In this document: piece by piece, positions 1 to 7,898 of the stretch
Layout of the letters: every line of letters begins with the position of its first letter
Position numbering within the stretch: position 1 is the first letter of the stretch
IMG/VR virus record: IMGVR_UViG_3300030104_002700
Coordinates: 1-25,141 of that record
Source of the DNA: a virus
Length of the DNA stretch: 25,141 nucleotides
Reading direction: 5' to 3' (one strand)
Translations under genes and position numbers: made by a program
The notes under the pieces: model-generated
The model's database searches: none
Seen by the model: only the letters and a program-made list of their open reading frames with translations
What the model was told of the DNA's origin: nothing

Positions 1-941
1 TCATAAGTATTTGCAGACTCTAATTTACTTAAGTTTTGTTCGAGAGCAAATGACGGTAAATCTTCACCGTTTGTTTCACTAAAAGTATATTTGATTGGGT
101 CATCAATTAGTCCATCTGCACCAATAGAAGGCAAAGTAAGTAAAGCCATGTGAGTAGCAGTATCTTGAACAGCAACAGGAGGAATCATAAATGATGAATC
201 AGTGGCAGTTCTGTAAAAGATTGGCCCAGTAAAGGTATGCCCAGTTAAATCATCACTGATTGCCTTTGCAGTTGCATTTTCGCCAATATCTAAATAGTGA
301 ACATTGTTTGCATGTGCAGTATAAGGTGGAGTTGCAGGGTCTAAAGAACCTGAACCAGTAAATGTAGCATTAATTTTACTGCACTGTCCTAGAGCATAAT
401 ATAAGAAAGCACCATGATTAACAACTAATGCTAAGTTTCCACCCGAAGAAGTTTCAATACCTTTGTATTGATGAGTGAAGTTTCTTGAACCACCAAGAGA
501 AAGATTCATTTGTTTCATTTCTACTTCAATATTAGGAAAAGCGGAAGTTTCAAGCAAACCAAGCCAATTATCCGCACTTAGTCTTGCTTTACCACTACTA
601 AGTGTTGATGGAGCAGGTGCGCCATATCCTCTAATAACTACAAAATCAGCCGCATCTTCAATGGTTAAGTTATGAGCAGGAGTAATAGTAATGCTAGTAA
701 CATCATTAGCAGTAATAGTGTGAATAGAATGAACAGCAGTAGAACTTGTGCTATTGTCATATAATTCTACTTTACAACCAACATAAAGGTTTTCAACCAT
801 TCTTACATTGTCAGTCCATAGTGCGTCTGCTACTAATTTTGTTGTTGTCGAACCTGAGTTATTTAAAATAATTTTTAAATCTAATTCTGGTATCATTGTC
901 AGGCTTGCGCCGCTTCCTAAAAATATATCTGTGTTTGCCAT
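1..941 (-). CDS. Putative major tail / tail tube protein (C-terminus cut by window edge)
   Basis: An open frame of 313 codons runs from an ATG at 941 off the left edge. It begins MANTDIFLGSGASLTMIPE and is preceded by GGAGAG about 9 bases upstream, a good ribosome site. The protein looks beta-rich and Ser/Thr/Gly-rich, with few charged stretches. A late stretch (TFSETNGEDLPSFALEQN, residues about 287-304) resembles the 'lpsf-E' region of siphovirus tail tube proteins, which polymerise around the tape measure to form the tail tube. It is the last gene in the transcription order seen here, directly after the tail-terminator-like gene, which is where a tube gene is expected. The family call rests on position and style rather than a catalytic motif; another virion surface or tail protein is possible. 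Confidence 0.55.
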   Translation of the reverse strand, partial: MANTDIFLGSGASLTMIPELDLKIILNNSGSTTTKLVADALWTDNVRMVENLYVGCKVELYDNSTSSTAVHSIHTITANDVTSITITPAHNLTIEDAADFVVIRGYGAPAPSTLSSGKARLSADNWLGLLETSAFPNIEVEMKQMNLSLGGSRNFTHQYKGIETSSGGNLALVVNHGAFLYYALGQCSKINATFTGSGSLDPATPPYTAHANNVHYLDIGENATAKAISDDLTGHTFTGPIFYRTATDSSFMIPPVAVQDTATHMALLTLPSIGADGLIDDPIKYTFSETNGEDLPSFALEQNLSKLESANTY

Positions 942-971
942 GCTATCTCTCTCCTTTCCTTTACGAACTTA

Positions 972-1481
972 CTAAGGGAGTGTTAATGCGAATCTTTTTG
1001 CTTCTATTGTTAATTTATAGCCGAATAAACGCTTACTACGGTCATTACTTTCACTTCTTGAACCAACAAATAATTGATTAAACTTTGAACCATCACTCGC
1101 AGTATATCCGGTTCGGCTACGCTCAAGTGCATGACGAGCGACCAAGTATAAAGCCCTTAGCCTATCTTTGCCAAAATCGGCATCTGTTCCGGCTCTTTCA
1201 TCGTGAATCGTGCGTATGTGCATAGTAAATGAGTATGTCTCGTTTCTAACATCAAAGTGAACAGTGGGGTATTCAAGGCTTTGAGAGTCTTCAAAGAAGA
1301 TAATGACATCTTTAGATGTTAAATCATAACGAACACCTTTATTCTTTTGTAATGTTCTTACATCAATAAAGTTCGGAATAGCCACATGGTCGGCTGTAAT
1401 TGTTCCCGCACTCTGTAAAGTAGTAGCAGAAGAAGACCAATTGCTACTTACTAAATCTATGAGAAGGCTGACTTCATCCAT
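972..1481 (-). CDS. Putative tail terminator / neck protein
   Basis: 169 residues from an ATG with GAGGTGAATGA immediately upstream. The middle has alternating beta segments (KGVRYDLTSKDVIIFFED, then RNETYSFTMHIRTIHDE) followed by a helix (DRLRALYLVARHALERSR). This beta-beta-helix pattern is typical of tail terminator/neck proteins, which cap the tail tube and join it to the head. It lies between the connector genes and the tube-like gene, the usual place for this class. Its start overlaps the end of the preceding gene by 25 bases, suggesting coupled translation. There is no diagnostic motif, so the call rests on gene order and secondary-structure impression; a tail completion protein of a different fold would fit equally well. 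Confidence 0.42.
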   Translation of the reverse strand: MDEVSLLIDLVSSNWSSSATTLQSAGTITADHVAIPNFIDVRTLQKNKGVRYDLTSKDVIIFFEDSQSLEYPTVHFDVRNETYSFTMHIRTIHDERAGTDADFGKDRLRALYLVARHALERSRTGYTASDGSKFNQLFVGSRSESNDRSKRLFGYKLTIEAKRFALTLP

Positions 1482-1678
1482 TCATTCACCTCTTTTGTTA
1501 TTTTTTTACTAATTGCTTTAGTAAAGTTTTCTTCTGCGTTTTGAATGACTTCTTCATCACTTAAAGATATATCTATTCCTAAAATTTCAGATAATTCTTG
1601 AGTTGCTAATTGCCTTTCTTTTTCAATTTGTAAGAATTTTTTAAATTCTCTCATGTGAATAAGAGACATATCAAACAT
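1457..1678 (-). CDS. Small helical protein, unknown, in neck region
   Basis: 73 residues, rich in Glu, Lys and Ile, beginning MFDMSLIHMREFKKFLQIEK; almost entirely predicted helix. The ribosome site GGGTGATTAA directly precedes the ATG. It follows the tagged Pro-rich gene after a 4-base gap, and its 3' end overlaps the tail-terminator-like gene by 25 bases. Small helical proteins between connector and terminator genes are common in tailed viruses, but nothing in the sequence assigns this one. It could be a chaperone or minor neck component (inference). Confidence 0.55.
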   Translation of the reverse strand: MFDMSLIHMREFKKFLQIEKERQLATQELSEILGIDISLSDEEVIQNAEENFTKAISKKITKEVNEWMKSAFS

Positions 1679-1682
1679 TTAA

Positions 1683-2201
1683 TCACCCGTAAATGCTTTT
1701 CTTTCTTCTTTGTTCTCTTTGTCTAATTTCTTCCATTTTAGCAGGAGTCATACCCGCAGGTGGGCCTTTAGGCTTTGGTTGATTAGATTGTGGTTGATTA
1801 GGTTTGGCTACACTATCTCTTGCTTCTTGTAATGCTTGAGGGTTTGGCTTTAATATTTTTTTCCATTTAGAACGCATTTGAATATCTTTTGGTGGAGTTG
1901 GTTTTTGCCCATACATAGAAGGCAAACGCTTAGGTTTAGGAATTGGTGGTGTAGTAGCACTTAATTTTTTATTCATAAGAGCATTAAGTTTATTAGTATA
2001 AATTTTAATATTTCTTGGATTATTTGATTGTTGGGCTTCTTTCAACTTTGCTCTAATTTGTTCCATTTCTAAATCTGGTGCAGAAGGAACAGAAGGCGCA
2101 TTCATATCAGGTCTTGGTGGTTTTTGTTGTTCATTAGGCCCTCTTAGAGTCTGTAATAATTGTTCTTCATTCACATTTTTTATTATATCAAACCATTTCA
2201 T
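1683..2201 (-). CDS. Pro/Gln-rich protein with N-terminal and internal WxxI(I/L)K tags
   Basis: 172 residues starting MKWFDIIKNVNEEQLL. The ATG at 2201 is chosen over an upstream in-frame TTG because the TTG lies inside the ribosome site (GAAGGTGA, then ATGAC, then ATG). Residues about 25-45 and 85-110 are Pro-rich linkers. A helical segment at about 45-80 carries the charged stretch EQIRAKLKEAQQSNN. A second tag-like motif, SKWKKILK, occurs at about residues 111-118, closely matching the N-terminus of the gene ending at 23858 (MSKWKKVLK). The C-terminus is basic (EQRRKKSIYG). The function of the body is unknown. The low-complexity build fits a flexible adaptor or internal protein; the two tags may let it bridge two copies of a partner (inference). 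Confidence 0.7.
   Translation of the reverse strand: MKWFDIIKNVNEEQLLQTLRGPNEQQKPPRPDMNAPSVPSAPDLEMEQIRAKLKEAQQSNNPRNIKIYTNKLNALMNKKLSATTPPIPKPKRLPSMYGQKPTPPKDIQMRSKWKKILKPNPQALQEARDSVAKPNQPQSNQPKPKGPPAGMTPAKMEEIRQREQRRKKSIYG
2177..2201 (-). repeat. 25-base copy 1 encoding MKWFDIIK tag
   Basis: These 25 bases are identical to 23829-23853 and encode the first eight codons (MKWFDIIK) plus one base of two otherwise unrelated proteins. Identity extends through synonymous positions. Confidence 0.9.
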
Positions 2202-2212
2202 GTCATTCACCT

Positions 2213-3331
2213 TCAATCAAGTAAGAAAACCAAGTCGGACTTGCCCTTGAGTATATCATCTGCTTCCTTTTTGAGTATATCATACTTTTCCTTCGTTGAG
2301 ATATTACCGCCAGTTTCAGCAATTAAAATTGTTTGGTCGTCATGTCTAAGTAATTCAGCCGCAACTAACATAGTAGCGGCTTTATGTATTGCAGACGGAA
2401 CACGACTACTACCTGCAATATAGGTGCAAATGATTGAATTTTGAGTATGATATGGATAATCTCTTAAAAAGAAAATACGCCCTTCATCCCCTATTGCCCA
2501 GAATGAACCAAGTCTCTTCATATCTTGCATGTCAGTGAACGCAACCGACGAAGTATTTGATGTTTGACCCGCCTTATCGGTGATAGTGATGGTGCAATTT
2601 GAGCCATCTTCTCCTGCTAAAAGGCTTGAAATGTTCACTTTATTGCCGTTATCGGGGTCAGTAGAAGCATAGAAGAAATCACTTATGTTAAGGCTATTTG
2701 GTGAAGACTCCAATATTTTGTCTCTTGTTGCTCCTGTGAACTGTGCTGTCTTTGAAGGATATTCCTCATTAATTAAATGACAAATCTCTTGAGCAGTTGT
2801 CTTTGAGCCAAAGCCATTATGAAAAGTATTATGTGCGGCTAAAGAACCTTCAGCGTGATGATATAAAACCCAAGAATCTCCACTGTTGGGCAATTGTAAT
2901 GTAATGCTTCTTACATTTTTATATCCTGTTGGGTCAAGAGTTAAACTCGCTTGAGCAGAAGCAAGTTCTAAATAACTATTTCCTTGCCAAACTTGTAGTG
3001 AAATTACCTTTTTTAGTTTCAAAGTATCTAATTGAACAAAACCCACATACCCACCATAGTATGATTGCATAGGGTGTCTAATAAACTCAAAGTTATGAAA
3101 TTCGCTTCTATAAATAATTGGCCGATAAGAACGCTTTACTTTATCATCAATTATTCCTTCTATATTTTTAATAATTGCACCTACTTGGGCTTGGCTTGGA
3201 AAAGTAGAACTTGAAAATGCTGGTATTTGTAGCATATCTGAAACTGCTCCCTTATCAGTATAATAACCACTACCTGTTGAGTAATCAACATTTATTGCTG
3301 TATAGTCACTTGGGGAGGATGCAATTGCCAT
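2213..3331 (-). CDS. Head-tail connector (gp6-like) with large inserted domain
   Basis: 372 residues from an ATG behind AAGGTGTTTAAAT. The N-terminal part (about 45-75) has the helix VGAIIKNIEGIIDDKVKRS, and the C-terminal part (about 305-365) has AIHKAATMLVAAELLRHDD followed by KYDILKKEADDILKG. This helix arrangement is typical of HK97 gp6 / SPP1 gp15-type adaptors, which form a dodecameric ring under the portal. Those proteins are usually about 100-150 residues, whereas here about 200 residues of beta-rich sequence sit between the two helical halves. Position just before the terminator-like and tube-like genes fits a connector. The insert could decorate the neck or bind a tail or whisker component (inference). 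Confidence 0.55.
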   Translation of the reverse strand: MAIASSPSDYTAINVDYSTGSGYYTDKGAVSDMLQIPAFSSSTFPSQAQVGAIIKNIEGIIDDKVKRSYRPIIYRSEFHNFEFIRHPMQSYYGGYVGFVQLDTLKLKKVISLQVWQGNSYLELASAQASLTLDPTGYKNVRSITLQLPNSGDSWVLYHHAEGSLAAHNTFHNGFGSKTTAQEICHLINEEYPSKTAQFTGATRDKILESSPNSLNISDFFYASTDPDNGNKVNISSLLAGEDGSNCTITITDKAGQTSNTSSVAFTDMQDMKRLGSFWAIGDEGRIFFLRDYPYHTQNSIICTYIAGSSRVPSAIHKAATMLVAAELLRHDDQTILIAETGGNISTKEKYDILKKEADDILKGKSDLVFLLD

Positions 3332-3333
3332 AT

Positions 3334-5253
3334 TTAAACACCTTCTAATAATGAGTTTTGTAGAGTAGTAAGACCTCTTTTAGTTGAATCAATAAAAGCC
3401 TTTGCACTTTTAATAGCAGTCCTGTCATAACTTTTACCATATGTAGCCCTTGACATATCTTTAGTATCTTCTCCAATATTTGCTGCTTTTGTTTCTATTG
3501 TATGAGTAGCGTTAATTAAAGATGGAGACTTAAAATTATATGTGACTTTAGTTGGTTTATCTTGAGGGGGCTTCATTTTTCCATCTTTTCCTTTATACTT
3601 AACATATTTTGTAGTTATTTTTTCTACCTTTAATTCTATTTCATATAAAGTTTTTAAGTTTCTAAGTGGAGAAGAAAAAGTTGTTTTAATAAAACTAGGT
3701 AGTTGCATTTTATATGCTTCTTTTGCACCTTTATTAGATAATACTCTTGGTGAAGCCCCTCCGCCTGTTTTTGATTCTAATGCTTCTAATTTTTCTTCAA
3801 CGAAGTTATCCATTCTTTCTTTAAAACCTGACAGTTCTTCTTTTTTTGCTTCAATTTCTTTATTGACATACTGTTTAAGTTTTTTAAGTTCGGCAATATA
3901 AGTTTTGTAAAGGTTAAGTAATTTTTTAGTATTGCTTTTAGTTTTACCTATCTCTTTAAACATATTTTCAAGTCTAGTTAATGTTTGTTTGAAATCATCT
4001 ACATTAGAAAACGAATTCAAAAGAGTAATTTTTTTACCATCCACTTCTCCTACATTATTGATATAATTAAAGTCTGGAGTAATAAAGTCTCCTTTTTTTG
4101 TTACTAAAACTTTTTTACCTTTTTTTCTTTTGAGAGTTTTAGTTTGTTTTTTACCATTAACTATTCTTGAAACTTTAACTTCATCTTTATAAGCGTGTTT
4201 TGAAAGAGGACTAAAAAACTTATTATTGAACTTAATTTCTTCGGGTGTGAACTTAGTTTCATAACGGCCTTTTTTTGCTCTTTTTCCAATTTCTAATTGG
4301 TTTTTAATTCTTTCGAGAGTTCTTTCATAAGCACCTTTAAATGAAAGAACTAAGTCTTCTGCTTCCGCATTAGTCAATGTTTTTTCTAAAGTCGGAATGT
4401 TTAACTCTTTCCAATCACCAGCATAATTTTGATTTAAAAATTGCTCTTCATAAAAATATTTACTTTCATTAGTTCCAGAACTAAGCAAACTACCTCCGGC
4501 AATTTCGGCTTCTCTATATGATTGTCGGTCGTCTTTAGAGGTAGTTTCAATATTCCTTCTACCAACTTTTTTAGTTTGCCTACTTTCCATTAAAGCAATC
4601 GGGGCAAATCCTAATTTTTCAAGAACATCAATTTTACTATTTTCTTTTGGATTTTTTGGATTATTAAAATCTATTTCATTAAATATAATTGACCTCAATT
4701 CAATCGTTACTTTCGCCCCTTTCTTTTGAGTTGTTGTTTTTGTAACAACATTAACCTTAGTGCTTTTCCTGCCTTCTTTTCCAACAAATGCTTTATACTT
4801 ATCGAATTGAGCATCAGTAAGACCTGCTTCTCTATTCTCTCTCGCTTCTTTAACACTGTCAGGGTTCTTAACAACCTTAGATACTAAAGAAGGATTTGAT
4901 AAATCTGCAAATGTTATGTCTTTACCATTCTGAGCAGTTAATAATCCGATTGCTTTTTCTCCAGAAGGGCTTAATTTAATTTTGTATTTTGTTAAAACTT
5001 CCGATACTTTAGCAGTATTTATTTGTTCTACCGCTTTATTGTATGTTTTAACATACTCTGTTTTTATTTTACTTTCCCAATTAAGAGGATTAACCTCCGC
5101 CATTTCTTCTAAAGAAAGTTTTTTAGGAATGCTTCTATATGATTTGTCTTTTGCTGTAAGATAATTTCTAAGCAAAAACAAAACCATTTCTTTTTGGATA
5201 GTATTAATATCCAAAGAGATTTCTTGGCCTGTTCTTGCGTATTTAATCTTCAA
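3334..5253 (-). CDS. Large lysine-rich protein of unknown function (639 aa)
   Basis: The TTG at 5253 is the only start available before an in-frame stop, and GAGTTGATT lies just upstream. The same GAGTTGATT-type site precedes another lysine-rich gene, the one ending at 15653. The protein is very basic throughout, with runs such as KKGAKVTIELRS and KRKKGKKVLVTKKG, and has a long helical, probably coiled-coil region at about 420-490 (ELKKLKQYVNKEIEAKKEEL). No enzyme motif is visible. Its place among neck genes suggests a virion protein. A DNA-contacting internal protein, a portal-proximal ejection protein or a minor capsid protein are all possible; no firm function is claimed. Confidence 0.6.
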   Translation of the reverse strand: MKIKYARTGQEISLDINTIQKEMVLFLLRNYLTAKDKSYRSIPKKLSLEEMAEVNPLNWESKIKTEYVKTYNKAVEQINTAKVSEVLTKYKIKLSPSGEKAIGLLTAQNGKDITFADLSNPSLVSKVVKNPDSVKEARENREAGLTDAQFDKYKAFVGKEGRKSTKVNVVTKTTTQKKGAKVTIELRSIIFNEIDFNNPKNPKENSKIDVLEKLGFAPIALMESRQTKKVGRRNIETTSKDDRQSYREAEIAGGSLLSSGTNESKYFYEEQFLNQNYAGDWKELNIPTLEKTLTNAEAEDLVLSFKGAYERTLERIKNQLEIGKRAKKGRYETKFTPEEIKFNNKFFSPLSKHAYKDEVKVSRIVNGKKQTKTLKRKKGKKVLVTKKGDFITPDFNYINNVGEVDGKKITLLNSFSNVDDFKQTLTRLENMFKEIGKTKSNTKKLLNLYKTYIAELKKLKQYVNKEIEAKKEELSGFKERMDNFVEEKLEALESKTGGGASPRVLSNKGAKEAYKMQLPSFIKTTFSSPLRNLKTLYEIELKVEKITTKYVKYKGKDGKMKPPQDKPTKVTYNFKSPSLINATHTIETKAANIGEDTKDMSRATYGKSYDRTAIKSAKAFIDSTKRGLTTLQNSLLEGV

Positions 5254-5264
5254 GGTTAATCAAC

Positions 5265-5933
5265 TCACATTAACCATTTAGCCCAAGCCGCACCTTTTTG
5301 AATTGCTGAACCTAAATGTAATCCGCTTGAAGGTGCTTCATAACTCATTTGTCCCGTTTGTGGGTCAATCCAGTAAGGTCGCCCATATCCATCATTTCCA
5401 CTTGGAGGAATAGGATAGCCCGAACCGTTATTCATAGCCGCTTGACCTTGCATAAATTGTTGTTGGTTTCCTGTTAAACCAGCAATTGCCATACCTGCTG
5501 ATGGTGCGGTAGCCCCCATTTGACCGCCCATTTGACCGCCATTGAAACCTTGAGATTCAAGGTATTGTTGCTTCGCAAGTTTGCGTTGATTTACTACTTC
5601 TGTGTTAATTGCTGATTGAAGAATCTTTTGAATATCTAAATCAATGTTCTCTTGAGTGATTCTTTCATACTCTCTCATAGCATCAGCGTCAATTGTCATT
5701 TTTGAACCATTAACTGTAAAAGATAATTTACCTAACATTTGACTTACTACTCTTTCTACTACATCTTCCATTAACTTCTCAAAGGTAGTTAAAAATTGCT
5801 CACCATGATATTGAAAGAACTCTTCTACATGATTATCTTGTAAAGAAAGTAAGTTATTAACTGTCTTAAATTGTTGGTCGCCTTGCGCTGTTACTGCGCT
5901 CATTACTGTTTTATTGCTTGTTCCCCATACCAT
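5265..5933 (-). CDS. Unknown virion-region protein, Gly/Gln-rich C-terminal half
   Basis: 222 residues; the ATG follows AGGTGGAATAATT. Residues 1-125 are mostly helical (for example VEEFFQYHGEQFLTTFEKL), and residues about 130-175 are Gly/Gln/Met-rich low complexity (GGQMGGQMGATAPS). The protein closes with an aromatic stretch, GRPYWIDPQTGQMSYEAP, and a hydrophobic end, KGAAWAKWLM. There are no cysteines and no membrane segment. The layout of a folded oligomerisation part plus a flexible tail is common among virion accessory proteins. It lies between the zinc-knuckle gene and the lysine-rich gene, with a 2-base gap to the former. Function is not recognised. Confidence 0.6.
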   Translation of the reverse strand: MVWGTSNKTVMSAVTAQGDQQFKTVNNLLSLQDNHVEEFFQYHGEQFLTTFEKLMEDVVERVVSQMLGKLSFTVNGSKMTIDADAMREYERITQENIDLDIQKILQSAINTEVVNQRKLAKQQYLESQGFNGGQMGGQMGATAPSAGMAIAGLTGNQQQFMQGQAAMNNGSGYPIPPSGNDGYGRPYWIDPQTGQMSYEAPSSGLHLGSAIQKGAAWAKWLM

Positions 5934-5935
5934 AA

Positions 5936-6565
5936 TTATTCCACCTTTTTAGAGTTGGTTACAATTGCATTAAGTCTTACTGTATTAACTTCTATTTCTG
6001 CAATTAGCCTAATTACTTCGGCCATCTCTGTCTCATTATCCTTGACTACGGGTGGACTTATAACCCATCCGGTTGATGTCAAAGAAAGAATGTCTTGTTT
6101 AGATAAAGTGGTTATTGGCCCACTCTTTAACATTTGAGGAACTTTAGGTCGAGGAATAAATGCTTTAAAATCTAATCCGTGTTCATCGGCTAAAATCTGT
6201 TGTTGTAACATCTCCATCTGTTTATGAATACCTGCGTGTTTAGGACAATAAGTTCCTCTCATTGGCCTTCCTTTGGTAACATTATCTAAAGGAATAGGTG
6301 GCCTCAAATAATCTCCCGATTCCCATATATGGTGCATTCCACAAACAATACATCTATCTTTGAGATTAAACTTATATCCATATTTAATAATAAACTTTTT
6401 CTTTTCTGGTAATAGAATCTTTTTAATTTCTTTTAGTTGCTTCTTAGGTTTAAGAGCATCAAATGTATATTCTTCAATAGAACCTGCGGCTCTAAACTGT
6501 TGTAGTTTTGGTAAAAATAAATTCTTTGTTTGTGGGCTGCTTATTAAATTAGGTTGTTGATACAT
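5936..6565 (-). CDS. Zinc-knuckle protein, unknown function
   Basis: 209 residues from an ATG behind TGAGGAATAACT. A metal site is likely: Cys72-x2-Cys75 with His78/His79 (RCIVCGMHHIWESG), then Cys107-x2-His110 (YCPKHAG). The N-terminal third is basic (KPKKQLKEIKKILLPEKKK), and the C-terminal 45 residues form a helix (EMAEVIRLIAEIEVNTVRL). No known family is recognised beyond the treble-clef/HNH-like spacing; the HNH catalytic His-Asn-His pattern is not evident, so nuclease activity is not claimed. It sits between the GTPase gene and the Gly/Gln-rich gene in one run of genes. Confidence 0.6.
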   Translation of the reverse strand: MYQQPNLISSPQTKNLFLPKLQQFRAAGSIEEYTFDALKPKKQLKEIKKILLPEKKKFIIKYGYKFNLKDRCIVCGMHHIWESGDYLRPPIPLDNVTKGRPMRGTYCPKHAGIHKQMEMLQQQILADEHGLDFKAFIPRPKVPQMLKSGPITTLSKQDILSLTSTGWVISPPVVKDNETEMAEVIRLIAEIEVNTVRLNAIVTNSKKVE

Positions 6566-6574
6566 AGTTATTCC

Positions 6575-7243
6575 TCAGTAATCCTTTATTAGAGTTGTAA
6601 TTCCTTTATAAACCATTTCGGGGTCAGACTTTGCCGATACTATATATTTGAATGTTGGTATTCCTTTATCATTTAATTGTCTCATTCCATACTTAAATGG
6701 TTCGTAAATATCATGCTTATCAATTGATTGTCCTTCTCTTAGTGGGTATTTTTCTCCCCATATATCATACTTATTAGCCCAAATACTTACTGCCATAGGA
6801 TAATCTACTTCTTTTTTTCTTTTACCATTAGGCCAAATGTTTGCTGTAATTGTATCTACTAAAAATTTCCATGCTAATTGATGGTCTAAGTTTGATGGTG
6901 AATCTAAATGTCTGTGGTCTATCATAAAAATAATGTATCTTACTTTACGAGTTTTCATATCTTTTACCCATTCTTTCCAATACATCGCTTCTCCGCCAAT
7001 GTCTGCACTTTTTAATGTATGAGAATCTCCGTCAAACTTGATTACTTTTCTACTTGCTCTTTCAAGTCCGACTGTTCTTTTGTTAATTTGTTGAACTTCA
7101 CCTCTTGTTCTTAACTGATGACTTAAAGTTGTTTTTCCAACCATTGTTGCCCCATAAACTCCAAAATTAATAGCGTGTATTCTTTTGTAAAAAGATACTA
7201 CTGCTTCTGTAATTAAGATGGCAAATCCTGCCATTACTGACAT
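6575..7243 (-). CDS. Arf/SR-beta-like small GTPase
   Basis: 222 residues. All five G-box signatures are readable: G1 GATMVGKTT (Gly31, Lys37, Thr38), G2-like KRTVGLE (Thr57), G3 DIGGE (Asp81, Gly84), G4 ANKYD (Asn157, Lys158, Asp160) and G5 SAK (203-205). The T-V-G and D-x-G-G spacing is closest to the Arf / SRP-receptor-beta group. The residue after G3, glutamine in most Arf and Ras proteins and used in hydrolysis, is Glu85 here. Residues 5-18 are hydrophobic (AGFAILITEAVVSF) and may be a membrane anchor like the SR-beta N-terminus. The start is supported by GGAGGTCATTGA. Its start directly abuts the stop of a membrane-protein gene, with another next door, so the three may act together at a membrane. 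Confidence 0.8.
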   Translation of the reverse strand: MSVMAGFAILITEAVVSFYKRIHAINFGVYGATMVGKTTLSHQLRTRGEVQQINKRTVGLERASRKVIKFDGDSHTLKSADIGGEAMYWKEWVKDMKTRKVRYIIFMIDHRHLDSPSNLDHQLAWKFLVDTITANIWPNGKRKKEVDYPMAVSIWANKYDIWGEKYPLREGQSIDKHDIYEPFKYGMRQLNDKGIPTFKYIVSAKSDPEMVYKGITTLIKDY

Positions 7244-7465
7244 TCAATGACCTCCAAACATTGATTTTATAAATGAAATTAACGAACCCATGATATTAAC
7301 ATCAAAAACACCCATTATGTTTCCTATGAGTAGTGCTGATAGTGTAGCAAAACTACCCCAAAACCATGCTCTCATTTTAATAAAGAACATATCAGCAGAA
7401 TGCGCTCTTGATTGGTTATATGCGTAATCCGAGTCGGAGAATCCCATTATATCTCCAAGAACCAA
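7244..7465 (-). CDS. Small single-pass membrane protein paired with GTPase
   Basis: 73 residues from a TTG with a perfect GAGGTGATTTAA ribosome site. An ATG six codons later has only GGAGATATA, so the TTG is preferred. One clear transmembrane stretch, WFWGSFATLSALLIGNIMGVF (21 residues listed only as its ends: Trp35 to Phe55 approximately), is followed by an amphipathic C-terminal segment SLISFIKSMFGG. The N-terminal 30 residues are polar and would lie on one side of the membrane. The stop TGA abuts the GTPase ATG, indicating coupled translation. No family is recognised; a receptor or anchor for the GTPase is a plausible role (inference). Confidence 0.65.
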   Translation of the reverse strand: MVLGDIMGFSDSDYAYNQSRAHSADMFFIKMRAWFWGSFATLSALLIGNIMGVFDVNIMGSLISFIKSMFGGH

Positions 7466-7475
7466 TTAAATCACC

Positions 7476-7889
7476 TCATTGTTGAATAGTAGCCAAAAAT
7501 TCGTTTGGTATTTGGCTTTCTTCAAATGAGGCACTTGGTTGTTCGGGATAAACGGTATTCCACGCTTCTCTTCTTTCTACTCCGTATTGTTTCATACTTT
7601 CACGAAGTTTTTGTTTAATTTGTTGTTCTCTTGCTACACGCTGAAAATGTGCTTCAATTTGTCTATCAAGTAATCTAATCTCAATTCTATCATTGAGAGA
7701 CAAGTCAAACAATGCTTTCATAACCATAATTCCACCAACCGTAATCAATCCAAATAGGACTGAATGTGCTAAAGCACCATAAGGGAAGTTAAGGCCATAA
7801 GCCGAATAAAAATAAACATTTGCGCCACTGACTGTTCCAACAAATAAAATTGTCATAACCAATCGAGTATCATTATTTAATGCCGCCAT
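7476..7889 (-). CDS. Two-pass membrane protein with cytoplasmic helix
   Basis: 137 residues; ATG behind GAGGTGATTTA. Two hydrophobic segments, about residues 10-30 (MTILFVGTVSGANVYFYSA) and 38-60 (ALAHSVLFGLITVGGIMVMK), form a hairpin. They are followed by a long charged helix (RIEIRLLDRQIEAHFQRVAR) and a C-terminal tail. It is the first gene of a three-gene group with the single-pass protein and the GTPase. This hydrophobic hairpin with a soluble coiled tail does not match the usual holin gene setting, although a holin role cannot be ruled out from sequence alone. Confidence 0.65.
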   Translation of the reverse strand: MAALNNDTRLVMTILFVGTVSGANVYFYSAYGLNFPYGALAHSVLFGLITVGGIMVMKALFDLSLNDRIEIRLLDRQIEAHFQRVAREQQIKQKLRESMKQYGVERREAWNTVYPEQPSASFEESQIPNEFLATIQQ

Positions 7890-7898
7890 TAAATCACC

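Noticed and set aside
475-675. Plus-strand open frame of 66 codons inside the tail-tube-like gene
   Set aside because: It is antisense to a long open minus-strand frame with a good ribosome site and reads as low-complexity shadow.
5936-6565. HNH endonuclease
   Set aside because: The Cys-x2-Cys and Cys-x2-His pairs suggest a metal knuckle, but the catalytic His-Asn-His order is not visible.
7476-7889. Two-pass membrane protein as a holin
   Set aside because: Length and hairpin would allow it, but there is no lysin beside it, and it is coupled to a GTPase group within virion genes; kept as unassigned.
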